A DNA stretch of 64,000 nt from JAGVPT01 sp964642725 (GTDB taxonomy: Bacteria; Bacteroidota; Ignavibacteria; UBA10030; UBA8401): the NCBI GenBank assembly GCA_964642725.1, contig CAZXQG010000010.1:23768-87767 (forward strand), read 5' to 3'. Of the stretch, positions 52,252 to 61,326 are shown piece by piece (the stretch's first letter is position 1; each line of letters opens with the position of its first letter). Under the pieces are notes generated by a model. The model saw nothing but the letters and a program-made list of their open reading frames with translations. It was not told where the DNA came from and did not search any database. A program made the translations under genes and the position numbers.

Positions 52252-53358
52252 CTAAAACGCTTCTGTAACAGTCAAATACACCCCTGAAGAATTATTGCCG
52301 AAGCCCATATCGAGTCGGAGCGCAATACGTTCCTCGCGGTTCAAAAGGAAACGGACACCGCCTCCGCCGGCAAACTTGAATTCAGTAAGGCTCCACAGGG
52401 AAACTTTGTCCGCCACTTGCGCAACACCGGCAAAGGCGACGGCTCCAAACCTCCACCACACTGGAATCCTGTACTCAACTTGTCCGCCAACTTCGGTCTT
52501 ATCCCGATACTGGCCGTCAAAATACCCTCGAAGGAAATCCTGCCCCCCAAAACGAGCCAGATCCTGAAACGGCGCCGTGCCGTCAATGACATGTGCGTTC
52601 GCTTGTATCGCAAGAATCTGAGAAGGAAGCACTTCAAAAAAATTGCGCAGATCGACTTCAACGTCGGTGTAGCTGAAGTCACTTCCTAACGACCTGCCGT
52701 TAACGACCGTCGCGATCTGATAAAAACTTCCGGAGTAGGCGGCAAATGTTTTGTCCCGCGAATCCCAGTTTGCTACAATGCCGGCTCCCGCAACGGTTCC
52801 GCCGCTGCTTCCGGCAATTGCACCGGACTCAAGCAGCCCGCCCGGCTTGGTCTCAATAATCGAAGAAGACTCGTACTGAAGAAGCGGGCCCAGGTTAAAC
52901 TTCGCATAAACCTTCCGGTAGAGAACAATCTTTCCGAACAACGATTTCGACGTGTAGCTCTCGCGCGCGGCGGACACAGCGTTATTGCCGATTCCGTAAA
53001 AGCTGTTCGGAAAATTCTTGTACCACGTATCAGCCAATAGGCGGTACGTGCCGTCGACGAAATAGAAATCACCATCAATTTCGACAATAACCTGCTTCTT
53101 CTCGGTATAGACAGCGTCCCCGGTGATGTCCGACGGACGGCTATTCCGGAACGTCGTATCTCGATAAAGATAGAGTGCGGCGCCTCCTCCTGCAAAGCCG
53201 GTCTCAGGAGTATAATAGAATATCGGCAGCGGATAGACTCCAAGCTGTTTTCCCCCAAGAGTGTCGCCGTCAAAACTCTGTGAGAACGACACATGCGGCA
53301 GCACAATTGCGGTGACGATGGTCAAAGCAAGAAGTGAATTTCGGGCTATTGCTTTCAT
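52252..53358 (-). CDS. BamA/TamA family outer-membrane protein
   Basis: A 368-residue barrel protein. ATG 53358 gives a signal peptide (LLALTIVTAIVLPHVSFSQ); a longer frame to 53436 is unsupported. No POTRA domain is present. The C-terminal part matches bacterial surface antigen proteins: TPETGFAGGGAALYLY, NFPNSFYGIGNNA, IVANWDSRDKTFAAYSGSFYQ, LARFGGQDFLRGYFDGQYRD (the conserved Gly-Gly/Arg-Gly-Tyr motif), and the end VYLTVTEAF with the terminal Phe. It is an Omp85-type barrel lacking periplasmic repeats, as seen in a patatin-linked or stand-alone subfamily. The partner is unknown. Confidence 0.88.
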   Translation of the reverse strand: MKAIARNSLLALTIVTAIVLPHVSFSQSFDGDTLGGKQLGVYPLPIFYYTPETGFAGGGAALYLYRDTTFRNSRPSDITGDAVYTEKKQVIVEIDGDFYFVDGTYRLLADTWYKNFPNSFYGIGNNAVSAARESYTSKSLFGKIVLYRKVYAKFNLGPLLQYESSSIIETKPGGLLESGAIAGSSGGTVAGAGIVANWDSRDKTFAAYSGSFYQIATVVNGRSLGSDFSYTDVEVDLRNFFEVLPSQILAIQANAHVIDGTAPFQDLARFGGQDFLRGYFDGQYRDKTEVGGQVEYRIPVWWRFGAVAFAGVAQVADKVSLWSLTEFKFAGGGGVRFLLNREERIALRLDMGFGNNSSGVYLTVTEAF

Positions 53359-53486
53359 AGTACATCGTCTGCAAACTTTTCGCGAGCGGGAAGAATTTTG
53401 TTCGATGAAACAATTCACTTTTAATCGGATGCGCATCGGGGAGGGATATTCACAATGCAGTCTGAAACGGAATGTTTCTTCTCAAA

Positions 53487-54893
53487 TCAGTGTGCTGCCT
53501 TTCCTTTCGGCAATACGTTCCATAATCGCGACATTACATACGCGCCGATGAGCGCGAACGGAATCGGCGCCCAATGCCACGCTCCCCATCCCCAGGTAGT
53601 GGTGATATAGCCTACTCCCATTCCAACAAAGGCGCCGGCAAGGTATTGCATTCCGTCGAAAAGGCCGGCAGCAGAGGCCGCAGCGCGCTTCCCTCCAAAA
53701 TCCATCGACGCCGCCCCCCCGATCATTCCGTGTGCACCGTTGACGAAAAATGAGAGAAGGACTAGACAGCCTGCGGCCATGACCGGACCAAAATTAAGAA
53801 GATCGGATACACCGAACAACACCAGTACGACTGCCATCCCGATGAAACCGAACGTTATCACGGGCGCGCGCCGACCGCCGAAGGTTCTGTCGGACGCAAT
53901 GCCAAAGACAAAGCCGCCTGCAATCCCAGCCAGTGCAATTCCCCATGTCGCGATGATGTATGGCAGATACGTTGCAAACGCCGATTTATTCGCGCCGTGA
54001 AAATCGACAAAATATTTCGGCCACCATGCATCGACGACGCTCCGGCGGACGAAACCGATCATCATTGAGCCGAGAGCGATCATCCACATAATGCGCGAAG
54101 CGAAAACTTTCTTAACGACAAATGCGAGAGACGAGGGCTTGCTTTCGTCGCCTTCAACCTCGTCGCCGGTATTGAAGTCGCCCAGTCCGGCATCCTTCGG
54201 AGAATTGTACATAAAGAAATAGTTTATCACGAACAGCACGATGACACACGCTCCGGGAATCCAAAAGGCATACTGCCACGGCAGCACGAGAAGGATGAGG
54301 GGCACGCCCTGAAACGCAAGCAGCAGTCCCATTCGGATCAACACGCCGAAAATTCCGGCAAACGTACCGCGCTCCCGGACGTGGAACCACTGTGCATTCA
54401 CTTTCACAATTGAAAGTGCCCCGAAGGATTGAAAGTATCCGTTCATGCCCCACACGATTGCCATCAACGTAAGAATCATTCCGCCGGACAATCCGAATTT
54501 GAGCGCTGCCGGCGTCACGACATGCCGGGCGAGACCGGAACCCTCCCACACCGCCGGACTGGAAACGGCGAGGCTCGCCAGACCGAAAAGGAAATTCATA
54601 AGAGCAACGCCGACTGCTCCAAACAGGAAGGCTTTCTTGCCGCCGACTCTGTCCGCGAACGGGCCGTTGAGAACAACCGAAAGTCCGTAGACCAACGGCA
54701 TTAACGTTTCGAAAATTCCCAATTCCGTATTTTTCCATCCGAGCAAGTCCGCCAGCGTCGGAGCAACGGCAGTGTAATTGTATCGGGTCATATAGAAAAC
54801 CGCATACAGAAAGCCTAGCGAGAGCCAATTAATGATGCGCTGTCTCCGGAACTCGGGAGAGATGATGGGCCGTTCTATTGCGAATGATTCCAT
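53487..54893 (-). CDS. MFS transporter, organophosphate:phosphate antiporter (GlpT/UhpT) family
   Basis: A 468-residue twelve-helix transporter. The N-terminus FLYAVFYMTRYNYTAVAPTL has the Arg that binds phosphate in GlpT/UhpT; FADRVGGKKAFLFGA is the MFS loop motif. The second half has RRSVVDAWWPKYF and the basic IASDRTFGGRRAPVITFG. In this family an organophosphate such as glycerol-3-phosphate or a hexose phosphate is exchanged for phosphate. It lies 17 bases downstream of the transketolase gene and on the same strand, so a pentose-phosphate-type substrate is a fair guess (inference). No regulator is seen. Confidence 0.9.
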   Translation of the reverse strand: MESFAIERPIISPEFRRQRIINWLSLGFLYAVFYMTRYNYTAVAPTLADLLGWKNTELGIFETLMPLVYGLSVVLNGPFADRVGGKKAFLFGAVGVALMNFLFGLASLAVSSPAVWEGSGLARHVVTPAALKFGLSGGMILTLMAIVWGMNGYFQSFGALSIVKVNAQWFHVRERGTFAGIFGVLIRMGLLLAFQGVPLILLVLPWQYAFWIPGACVIVLFVINYFFMYNSPKDAGLGDFNTGDEVEGDESKPSSLAFVVKKVFASRIMWMIALGSMMIGFVRRSVVDAWWPKYFVDFHGANKSAFATYLPYIIATWGIALAGIAGGFVFGIASDRTFGGRRAPVITFGFIGMAVVLVLFGVSDLLNFGPVMAAGCLVLLSFFVNGAHGMIGGAASMDFGGKRAAASAAGLFDGMQYLAGAFVGMGVGYITTTWGWGAWHWAPIPFALIGAYVMSRLWNVLPKGKAAH

Positions 54894-54910
54894 AACACTC
54901 TTTCCTCAGA

Positions 54911-56923
54911 CTAAACGGTGAGCTTTCCGAGCATTTCCTCTGCCTTCTTCACAACATTTTCTACCGTTAACCCGTACTCTTTGTAGAGAACCTCAAACGG
55001 AGCCGACGCACCGAATTTTGTAATTCCCAAGATTGTTCCTTCGTCGCCGACATATTTGGTCCAGCCCATAGGCACTCCCGCTTCCACTGCAATCCTTCTT
55101 TTTATTGAAGGCGTGAAAACGCTCTCCCGGTATTCTTTGGTCTGCCGTTCGAACAATTCCCATGACGGCATACTTACGACCCGAGCTGAGAATCCCATTT
55201 CCAAAAGCCGCTTATATGCACCAATGACAAATTGCACCTCCGAACCGCTGCCGATCAAAATAATTTCCGGCTTCGTCGAGCTTTCAGCAAGCGTGTACGC
55301 ACCCTTCCAGAAATTTTCTGCCGGTGCGTACACTGTCCGGTCGATTGTCGGCACTTTTTGCCGCGTGAGGGCGATGGCAACCGGCCCGCTGCGATGTTCT
55401 ACGGCATACTTCCAGGCTTCCGCCGTTTCGTTTGCATCTGCCGGGCGAAGCAACGTCATATTTGGGATGGCGCGGAGAGACGCCAATTGTTCGATCGGCT
55501 GGTGTGTCGGCCCGTCTTCTCCCAGACCGATGCTGTCATGGGTGAAGACGTAAATGGGGCGGATACCCATAAGCGCGGCAAGACGTATCGGAGGCCGCAT
55601 GTAGTCCGAAAAAATTAGAAATGTTCCGCCAAATGGAATGATTCCGTCGGTCAGAACCATGCCATTGAGAATAGACCCCATCGCGTGCTCTCTCACTCCA
55701 AAATGAAAATTCCTTCCGTCGTAACTCCCCGGCTGAAATTCCGGAAAATTTTTCAAGAAGGTATTATTCGACGGACGTAAGTCTGCCGAGCCGCCGATCA
55801 GTCCAGGCAAATGAGGCGCAATGGCATTTAGAACTTTGCCGGACGCTTCACGCGTCGCCATCCCGGCTTCCGGGCCGAATTTGGGAAGTGCATCCTTCCA
55901 TGCGTTACCCAGTTTTCCTTCGCGTACATTTTCCAATTCTGCAGCGACGTCAGGATACGCTTTTTTATACTCGGAAAACTTCCTCTGCCATTCTTCTTCC
56001 GCGGCTTTTCCCTTCGCAACCGCTTTCCTGAAATGATCGAGAGCCTCCGGGGGTATAAAGAACTGTTTTTCCGGGTCCCACCCGTATGCTGTTTTTGTCA
56101 GCTTCACTTCCTCTGGCCCAAGGGGTGTGCCATGTACTTCGCCGGTATCGTGTTTATGAGGACTGCCGTAGCCGATATGAGTTCTTACGGCAATGATCGA
56201 TGGACGGTCCGTTACCTTTTGTGCTGCCCGTATCGCGGCGTCGATCGCTTCGGTATCGTTCCCGTCGGCAACTGATTGCACATGCCAGCCGTATGCTTCA
56301 AAGCGCTTCATGCGGTCCTCGGTGAAGGCGAACTCGGTGGTACCGTCAATACTGATGTGATTGTCGTCGTATAAATAGATGACGTTTCCGAGTTTCAAAT
56401 GGCCGGCGAGCGATGCCGCTTCCGACGAGACACCTTCCATCAGATCACCGTCGCCTACGATGCCGTAAATAAAATAATTGACAACGTCAAAGTTCGGCCG
56501 GTTGTACCGCGCAGCCATGTACCGTTCCCCGATTGCCATCCCAACACCGTTGGCAAAACCCTGTCCGAGCGGGCCAGTCGTCGTTTCAACTCCTGCCGTC
56601 ACATGAAATTCCGGATGCCCCGGTGTTTTACTTCCCAGTTGCCGAAAATTTTTCAAGTCGTCAAGAGAAACATCGTACCCGGTAAGGTGGAGGAGGCTGT
56701 AGAGCAACATCGAGCCATGGCCTGCCGACAACACGAACCGGTCTCGGTTATGCCAATGCGGATGAGCGGGATGGTGTTTCAAGAACCGCGACCAAAGGAC
56801 GTACGCCATCGGAGCGGCACCCATCGGCATGCCAGGGTGGCCGGAATTTGCTTTTTGAACGCCATCGATAGCAAGCGTTCGTATTGTATTGATGCATAAT
56901 TGATCTAAAGCGTCGTTATCCAC
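54911..56923 (-). CDS. tkt: Transketolase
   Basis: A 670-residue thiamine-diphosphate enzyme of the non-oxidative pentose phosphate pathway. The first domain shows NSGHPGMPMGAAPMAYVLW (catalytic His near 27), TTGPLGQGFANGVGMAIGER and the cofactor-binding GDGDLMEGVSSEAASLAG. The second has YTHDSIGLGEDGPTHQPIEQ (as FTHDSIGLGEDGPTHQPIEQ) and the Glu in GRNFHFGVREHAMGSI. The third is the C-terminal Rossmann-like domain. Full length. A transporter gene of the organophosphate family begins 17 bases after the stop codon, so the two are co-transcribed. Confidence 0.97.
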   Translation of the reverse strand: MDNDALDQLCINTIRTLAIDGVQKANSGHPGMPMGAAPMAYVLWSRFLKHHPAHPHWHNRDRFVLSAGHGSMLLYSLLHLTGYDVSLDDLKNFRQLGSKTPGHPEFHVTAGVETTTGPLGQGFANGVGMAIGERYMAARYNRPNFDVVNYFIYGIVGDGDLMEGVSSEAASLAGHLKLGNVIYLYDDNHISIDGTTEFAFTEDRMKRFEAYGWHVQSVADGNDTEAIDAAIRAAQKVTDRPSIIAVRTHIGYGSPHKHDTGEVHGTPLGPEEVKLTKTAYGWDPEKQFFIPPEALDHFRKAVAKGKAAEEEWQRKFSEYKKAYPDVAAELENVREGKLGNAWKDALPKFGPEAGMATREASGKVLNAIAPHLPGLIGGSADLRPSNNTFLKNFPEFQPGSYDGRNFHFGVREHAMGSILNGMVLTDGIIPFGGTFLIFSDYMRPPIRLAALMGIRPIYVFTHDSIGLGEDGPTHQPIEQLASLRAIPNMTLLRPADANETAEAWKYAVEHRSGPVAIALTRQKVPTIDRTVYAPAENFWKGAYTLAESSTKPEIILIGSGSEVQFVIGAYKRLLEMGFSARVVSMPSWELFERQTKEYRESVFTPSIKRRIAVEAGVPMGWTKYVGDEGTILGITKFGASAPFEVLYKEYGLTVENVVKKAEEMLGKLTV

Positions 56924-57030
56924 GTAAGACTCCCAAGGTTAATTGAAAAATGTGCAGCACGAAAGACTGGCTTTCCTGCGAAGGATTCCCGGAGAAAAGA
57001 CTTCACGAAGAGGAATGATGCAATGGAAAA

Positions 57031-57705
57031 TTATTCTTTAACTTTTATCAACTCGTGCTCGATCGCGTACCGGACAAGATGTGCGACATCATGAACGCCG
57101 ACCTTGTGCATGATATTGGTTCTATGAGTATCAATCGTCCTGGAACTTATGAAGAGTTTCTGTGCAATTTGCTGGTTGGTGAGTCCTCGTGAAACGAGTT
57201 CGAGGATTTCCTTTTCACGAGCCGTGAGCAGCACGGACGGGGGCTGAGACGTTTTCGACTGCTCCCCCTTGCTCAAAAATCCTTTCACGATGACCTCGTT
57301 CACGCGCAAACTAAAGGCCTTGCCGCCTTTGACGACCGACCGTATTGCGGATATGAGTTCTTCTTTCTCCGCACTCTTCAATAAGTATCCTTCCGCTCCA
57401 AACTCGAGCGCCTGGTGGAGGTATTCTTCCTGTTCGTACGCCGTCAAAATAAGCACGTGGGTGGCGGGAAAATCCTTGCGAACAAGCTTCGCAACTTCAA
57501 ACCCGGAAAGAAACGGGATGAAAAGGTCAAGGACAATGATGTCGGGATGAAGCTCCTTCACTTTGAGCATCGCTTCTTCGCCGTCCTCGGCCTCTCCGAC
57601 AACGACAAAATCCTCAACATCTTTCAACTGGTTCCGTATCCCGAATCGCGCAAGGGGATGGTCGTCAACAATCAAAATGTGTACTTTTTTCATCAGCGCT
57701 GGCAT
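57031..57705 (-). CDS. NarL/FixJ-type response regulator
   Basis: A 224-residue transcription regulator. The receiver domain (about 5-125) shows the acidic pair in IVDDHPLARFG, the phosphoacceptor Asp in DIIVLDLFIP, and the Lys in YLLKSAEKEE. The LuxR-type helix-turn-helix (about 155-220) is LTAREKEILELVSRGLTNQQIAQKL with SSRTIDTHRTNIMHKVGV as the recognition part. It is a tandem paralogue of the gene at 57817-58500, with strong similarity along the full length. No histidine kinase gene is adjacent. ATG 57693 is an alternative start. Confidence 0.92.
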   Translation of the reverse strand: MPALMKKVHILIVDDHPLARFGIRNQLKDVEDFVVVGEAEDGEEAMLKVKELHPDIIVLDLFIPFLSGFEVAKLVRKDFPATHVLILTAYEQEEYLHQALEFGAEGYLLKSAEKEELISAIRSVVKGGKAFSLRVNEVIVKGFLSKGEQSKTSQPPSVLLTAREKEILELVSRGLTNQQIAQKLFISSRTIDTHRTNIMHKVGVHDVAHLVRYAIEHELIKVKE

Positions 57706-57816
57706 GGGAAAAGCGTATTATGAATATGGTGCTCTTGTGAAACAAGTCGGAATTTATTGCAGCAAACATTTTGTGAAGTCCGGCGCAAAACGCAGGCGGA
57801 GAGCCGCCGATTCGCG

Positions 57817-58500
57817 TCATTCCTTCGATTGCACGAGCCCTTTGTCAATGGCATAACGGACGAGGTTTGCTACATCGTGGATGTTCAGTTTCTGCATGAT
57901 GTTCGTGCGATGGGTATCGACCGTCCGCGCGCTGATAAATAATTTTTCGGCAATTTGCTGATTCGTCAGCCCGTCGGCAACGAGTATGAGAATTTCTTTT
58001 TCCCTTTTCGTAAGAATCTCGTCGTCGGAAAGAGGCGGGACTCTTTGGCCTTCCGCTTTTCGTATGAAGTTCTCGACGATGAGCTTTGAGATGCCGGGAC
58101 TGAAGAATTTTTCCCCTTTCATCACAGCGCGGACCGCTTCGATCAACTGTTCTTTCTCAACACTCTTAAGAACATATCCTCCCGCCCCCGAGCGAATAAT
58201 TTGGTAAACGTAGTCTTCGTTTTCAAAACCGGTCAGGATTAACACGCGGGTGGCGGGGTATTTCTTTTTCAACAGCTTTGTCGCCTCGATGCCGGAAATT
58301 CCCGGCATAAAAATGTCCATGATGACAAGATCGGGGCTCAACGCTTTTGTTTTTGCAATTGCGTCCTCACCGTCTTCCGCCTCTCCCACAACGATGAAAT
58401 CTTCGTACGCTTTCAATTGGTTAATGACGCCAAAACGAACAAGCGGATGGTCGTCGACAACAAGAATTTTAATTTTCTTCATGGAATGTTGGCCGGACAT
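57817..58500 (-). CDS. NarL/FixJ-type response regulator
   Basis: A 227-residue regulator built like its neighbour: VVDDHPLVRFGVINQL, phosphoacceptor in DLVIMDIFMPG, switch Thr in LILTGFENEDYV and Lys in YVLKSVEKEQ, then LTKREKEILILVADGLTNQQIAEKL-like helix-turn-helix (ILTKREKEILILVADGLTNQ) and SARTVDTHRTNIMQKLNI. ATG 58482 is a possible shorter start. The two regulators lie 111 bases apart on the same strand and are alike in every motif, so they arose by tandem duplication. The kinase that phosphorylates them must be elsewhere. They lie downstream of the bat operon. Confidence 0.92.
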   Translation of the reverse strand: MSGQHSMKKIKILVVDDHPLVRFGVINQLKAYEDFIVVGEAEDGEDAIAKTKALSPDLVIMDIFMPGISGIEATKLLKKKYPATRVLILTGFENEDYVYQIIRSGAGGYVLKSVEKEQLIEAVRAVMKGEKFFSPGISKLIVENFIRKAEGQRVPPLSDDEILTKREKEILILVADGLTNQQIAEKLFISARTVDTHRTNIMQKLNIHDVANLVRYAIDKGLVQSKE

Positions 58501-58710
58501 AGGAAATAGCAGAATTCCTTCCCACTCTTGCTCAGTTTCTTTTCGTAAATGTATGAACTATAAGTGGAATTGTCAATTCCGGCAGATTTTTTCGATTAGT
58601 GTTTTTTGAATAGTGTTCAGTCGAACCTAGGCGGGAAAATCAATAGCCGCAGAGAGTGTATCACTGCCCAAATAGCTCTCAAAAATAGAGAGGTTTGTGA
58701 AGAAGTCCGG

Positions 58711-59469
58711 TCAGATACTTTCGCAATCCTCTTCGGGAATCCAGCCGACCTTCCCGTCGGCAAGGCGGATTTTGCGCCAATGGTTCACGCCGTCGAGCAC
58801 TTGAACCCGTAGGCCTTTGTGAAGGACAAAAAGGTCATTCCCTTTGCTGTCCGGGGCGGCTTTGATGTTCGCCACATCGCTCATGACAATCGCAAACTCT
58901 GTATTTGATTCTTTGTAGGATTGCACGCCGAACCCTATCATCGTCAGAATGAGCGCTGCCGAAAAAACAAGCCCGGCAAACATCGAAAGCCTCTTCTGAG
59001 TGTATGTTCTCGAGAAAAGAAATAGCGCAAACGCCGTCAATGTCAGCATAAAAAATGCGTACACAATCCATCCCATCGTGGACAGAGAAAACAGTGCAAG
59101 CATCGAATCGGCCCAGCGGTAAACAAAAAGCCGAGGCACGGCTTCGATCTTGTCGACGACTTGAAGGTTTGCGAGCTGAAGGTTGAATTGCACATCCTCG
59201 TCGCGGGGAAGCAATTCTTTAGCACGCTCGTAATTGAGAATTGCTTTGGGGATGTTGCCGTTTTTGTAGTATGCATTCCCCAGGTTAAAATACAGTTCGC
59301 CGCTTTCGAAGCCCCCCTGCACGATCTTCTCGTATTGTGCAATCGCATCCGGATATTTTGCCTGAAGGTAGAGCTGATTCGCCTGTTCGAACATTTGGGA
59401 TGCTTCATCCGAATACGAAATTCCAGCAAAGATCAGCAAGAGCAAGAGAACGATTAATAATTGTTTCAC
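58711..59469 (-). CDS. batE: BatE: TPR and SH3-domain membrane protein
   Basis: A 252-residue protein. A signal/anchor segment (LLIVLLLLLIFAGISYSD) precedes TPR units (about 25-110, ASQMFEQANQLYLQAKYPDA, LYFNLGNAYYKNGNIPKA). Two membrane helices follow (MGWIVYAFFMLTLTAFALFLF and FAGLVFSAALILTMIGFGV) and the C-terminus is an SH3-like domain (VANIKAAPDSKGNDLFVLHKGLRV, IRLADGKVGWIPEEDC). This is the plan of BatE in the Bacteroides aerotolerance operon. Its ATG overlaps the batD stop by four bases (ATGA). The role of Bat proteins is an envelope stress or folding function, still not well defined. Confidence 0.85.
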   Translation of the reverse strand: MKQLLIVLLLLLIFAGISYSDEASQMFEQANQLYLQAKYPDAIAQYEKIVQGGFESGELYFNLGNAYYKNGNIPKAILNYERAKELLPRDEDVQFNLQLANLQVVDKIEAVPRLFVYRWADSMLALFSLSTMGWIVYAFFMLTLTAFALFLFSRTYTQKRLSMFAGLVFSAALILTMIGFGVQSYKESNTEFAIVMSDVANIKAAPDSKGNDLFVLHKGLRVQVLDGVNHWRKIRLADGKVGWIPEEDCESI

Positions 59470-61319
59470 TTGCTCAACTCCTTTTCAGTCGAAATAATGA
59501 CGTTGCTCGCCATTTCATAGATCTTGCTCTTTTCGTCCTGCCTAGAGCTCGCCGGTGCATAACGGGCAAACTCGCATGCTTCGAGACATTCTTTCAATCG
59601 CGCAACAACATCTTGCGAGATCGGCTTTCCCTCCAGTTGTTTCATCACGTTTTCAATAGAAAGCTCCGCCCTGTCAATAGACAGTTTGTCTGAAACGTAT
59701 GCCCAAAGCGCGCGGGAGATCTCCGCATAAAATGCTTCGGCGCTCTCCGAACTCATCAAGACTTTCGCTTCTTTTAGCCTCTTCGATGCGGTCTTCATTG
59801 CTTTGCGGGAGCGGAATGATGCAACATCCGACAATTCTTTTAAAGTCTTTTGCCGGTACGCGGCCAGACCGACGAACGCAAGGAGAGGTAATACCGTGAT
59901 GATCGCCAGAGTAGAGAGCGGAATGACGTCGCCCCCTTTTCTGCGGAATGAGCTGGAGTTCGTTTTGATGAAACGAATATCCTGGCTTAGGAGCTTCACA
60001 TCCTCCTTCGAAATCCCGTTGACAATTTGCGGCGCTTCCGCACTTCCTTTCTCGACTGTAAGCTCTATCGCCGCGGATTTAAGCGCGACGTACTTTCCTT
60101 TCGAGGGGTCGAAATATGAAAACTCAAGGGGCGGAATCCTCTTTTGTCCCGGGTAGCGGGGGACAAGCAGCCACTCAAACGTCTTCGAACCGTTAACGAC
60201 ATTGCTGCTCCGGTCGATCGTCTCGTTGACCTTCGGGTCGTATTTTTCGAAATCGTTGGAGAGTTCAAGGTTCGGCGCCTCAAGGATTTTGATGTTGCCG
60301 GAGCCGCCGATCGTCGCTTTCAAAGACAACGGCTCATTTGTTTTGACCGTAGAGCTGCTAACGCCCGCGTTTAAACTAAATTTCCCCACCGCACCTTTAA
60401 AAGACGCGGGCACGTCGGTCTTCGGCAGCGGAAGCACTGAAATTTTTACCGGAGGGCTTTTAATGCTGATATTCGACGTCGCAACGTTGTTGAAAAACGG
60501 GTCGTTGAAAAACTGGTCGAAGAAATCGTTCGAACGCTTGCGGTTTTGGATTTGAACCTGACAAACAATTTCCAGCGGATTGATTTCAAGCGTACCGGAT
60601 TGCGTAGGGAACAATGCCACTTTCTTTAATAATCCGGCTTGGTACTGCTTGCCGTTAACGGTTTCATTCGTCAAGGCGACTTGTTGCGGAACGGCAAGTT
60701 CTTCCCCCCAAAATCCCGTCATAGAGGGAAGTTTGTTAATCGTATAGTTCGTAATTCTGACCCTCGTATACACCTTAAATGAAACGGTGACTTGCTCTCC
60801 AAGGTACACGCGAGACCGATCAACGGTTGCTCGCAGAAAAAGATTATCGCCGACTTGAACATCCGTGTCGGGGGTTTGCCCCGATGCCGCAGACTGCTTG
60901 GGCTTTGCAGAGCCTTTTACGACAGTCATTTCAACGGGTTGCGAAGAATATTGTTTTCCGCCCGCTTCGATGGTCGCCGCACCGAGCGTAAATTTTCCCG
61001 CCTCGCGAGGCTGCAGAACATAACTGTATGTCACCGTCGATGAAACAGAACCGTTGACAATTTGCACGCTTGACGATTGGTTGGGTCCGGAAAGAATCAT
61101 GAACTTGCCAAGGTCCGGCAATTTGAGATTTTTCCCACCTCCCATGCCGCCGCCGTTCAACGTCAATTCCAAAGTAAACTGTTCATCCGTGGCAACGGTA
61201 TTCTTATCGACCGATGCTGTGAACGTAACACCTTGAGCGGCGAGCAATAAAGGAAGGGTCAACAGCATCAACCCTATCGCTGACGAATAACTTTTCACTT
61301 TTAACTTTTTACTTTTCAC
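59466..61319 (-). CDS. batD: BatD: oxygen-tolerance protein
   Basis: A 617-residue exported protein. The start is GTG 61319 or GTG 61298; the 5' end lies inside a heptamer array, so neither has a ribosome site. After the leader (SAIGLMLLTLPLLLAAQG) the BatD domain shows VTFTASVDKNTVATDEQFTLELTLNG, VSFKVYTRVRITNYTINKLPSM and SFKGAVGKFSLNAGVSSSTV, a chain of Ig-like folds. A membrane helix (TLAIITVLPLLAFVGLAAY) lies near 490, followed by a helical cytosolic end. It is expected to work with the VWA proteins BatA and BatB in the envelope. It overlaps batE by four bases. Confidence 0.9.
   Translation of the reverse strand: MKSKKLKVKSYSSAIGLMLLTLPLLLAAQGVTFTASVDKNTVATDEQFTLELTLNGGGMGGGKNLKLPDLGKFMILSGPNQSSSVQIVNGSVSSTVTYSYVLQPREAGKFTLGAATIEAGGKQYSSQPVEMTVVKGSAKPKQSAASGQTPDTDVQVGDNLFLRATVDRSRVYLGEQVTVSFKVYTRVRITNYTINKLPSMTGFWGEELAVPQQVALTNETVNGKQYQAGLLKKVALFPTQSGTLEINPLEIVCQVQIQNRKRSNDFFDQFFNDPFFNNVATSNISIKSPPVKISVLPLPKTDVPASFKGAVGKFSLNAGVSSSTVKTNEPLSLKATIGGSGNIKILEAPNLELSNDFEKYDPKVNETIDRSSNVVNGSKTFEWLLVPRYPGQKRIPPLEFSYFDPSKGKYVALKSAAIELTVEKGSAEAPQIVNGISKEDVKLLSQDIRFIKTNSSSFRRKGGDVIPLSTLAIITVLPLLAFVGLAAYRQKTLKELSDVASFRSRKAMKTASKRLKEAKVLMSSESAEAFYAEISRALWAYVSDKLSIDRAELSIENVMKQLEGKPISQDVVARLKECLEACEFARYAPASSRQDEKSKIYEMASNVIISTEKELSK
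61292..61319. repeat. Heptamer array at the batD start
   Basis: Four 7-base units (TTTTCAC, TTTTAAC, TTTTTAC, TTTTCAC) cover the start region of batD. Read on the coding strand they become AGTnnnn units (AGTAAAA, AGTTAAA, AGTGAAA) and are translated as Lys/Ser/Val codons before the signal peptide. Confidence 0.8.
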
Positions 61320-61326
61320 CAGCCAA

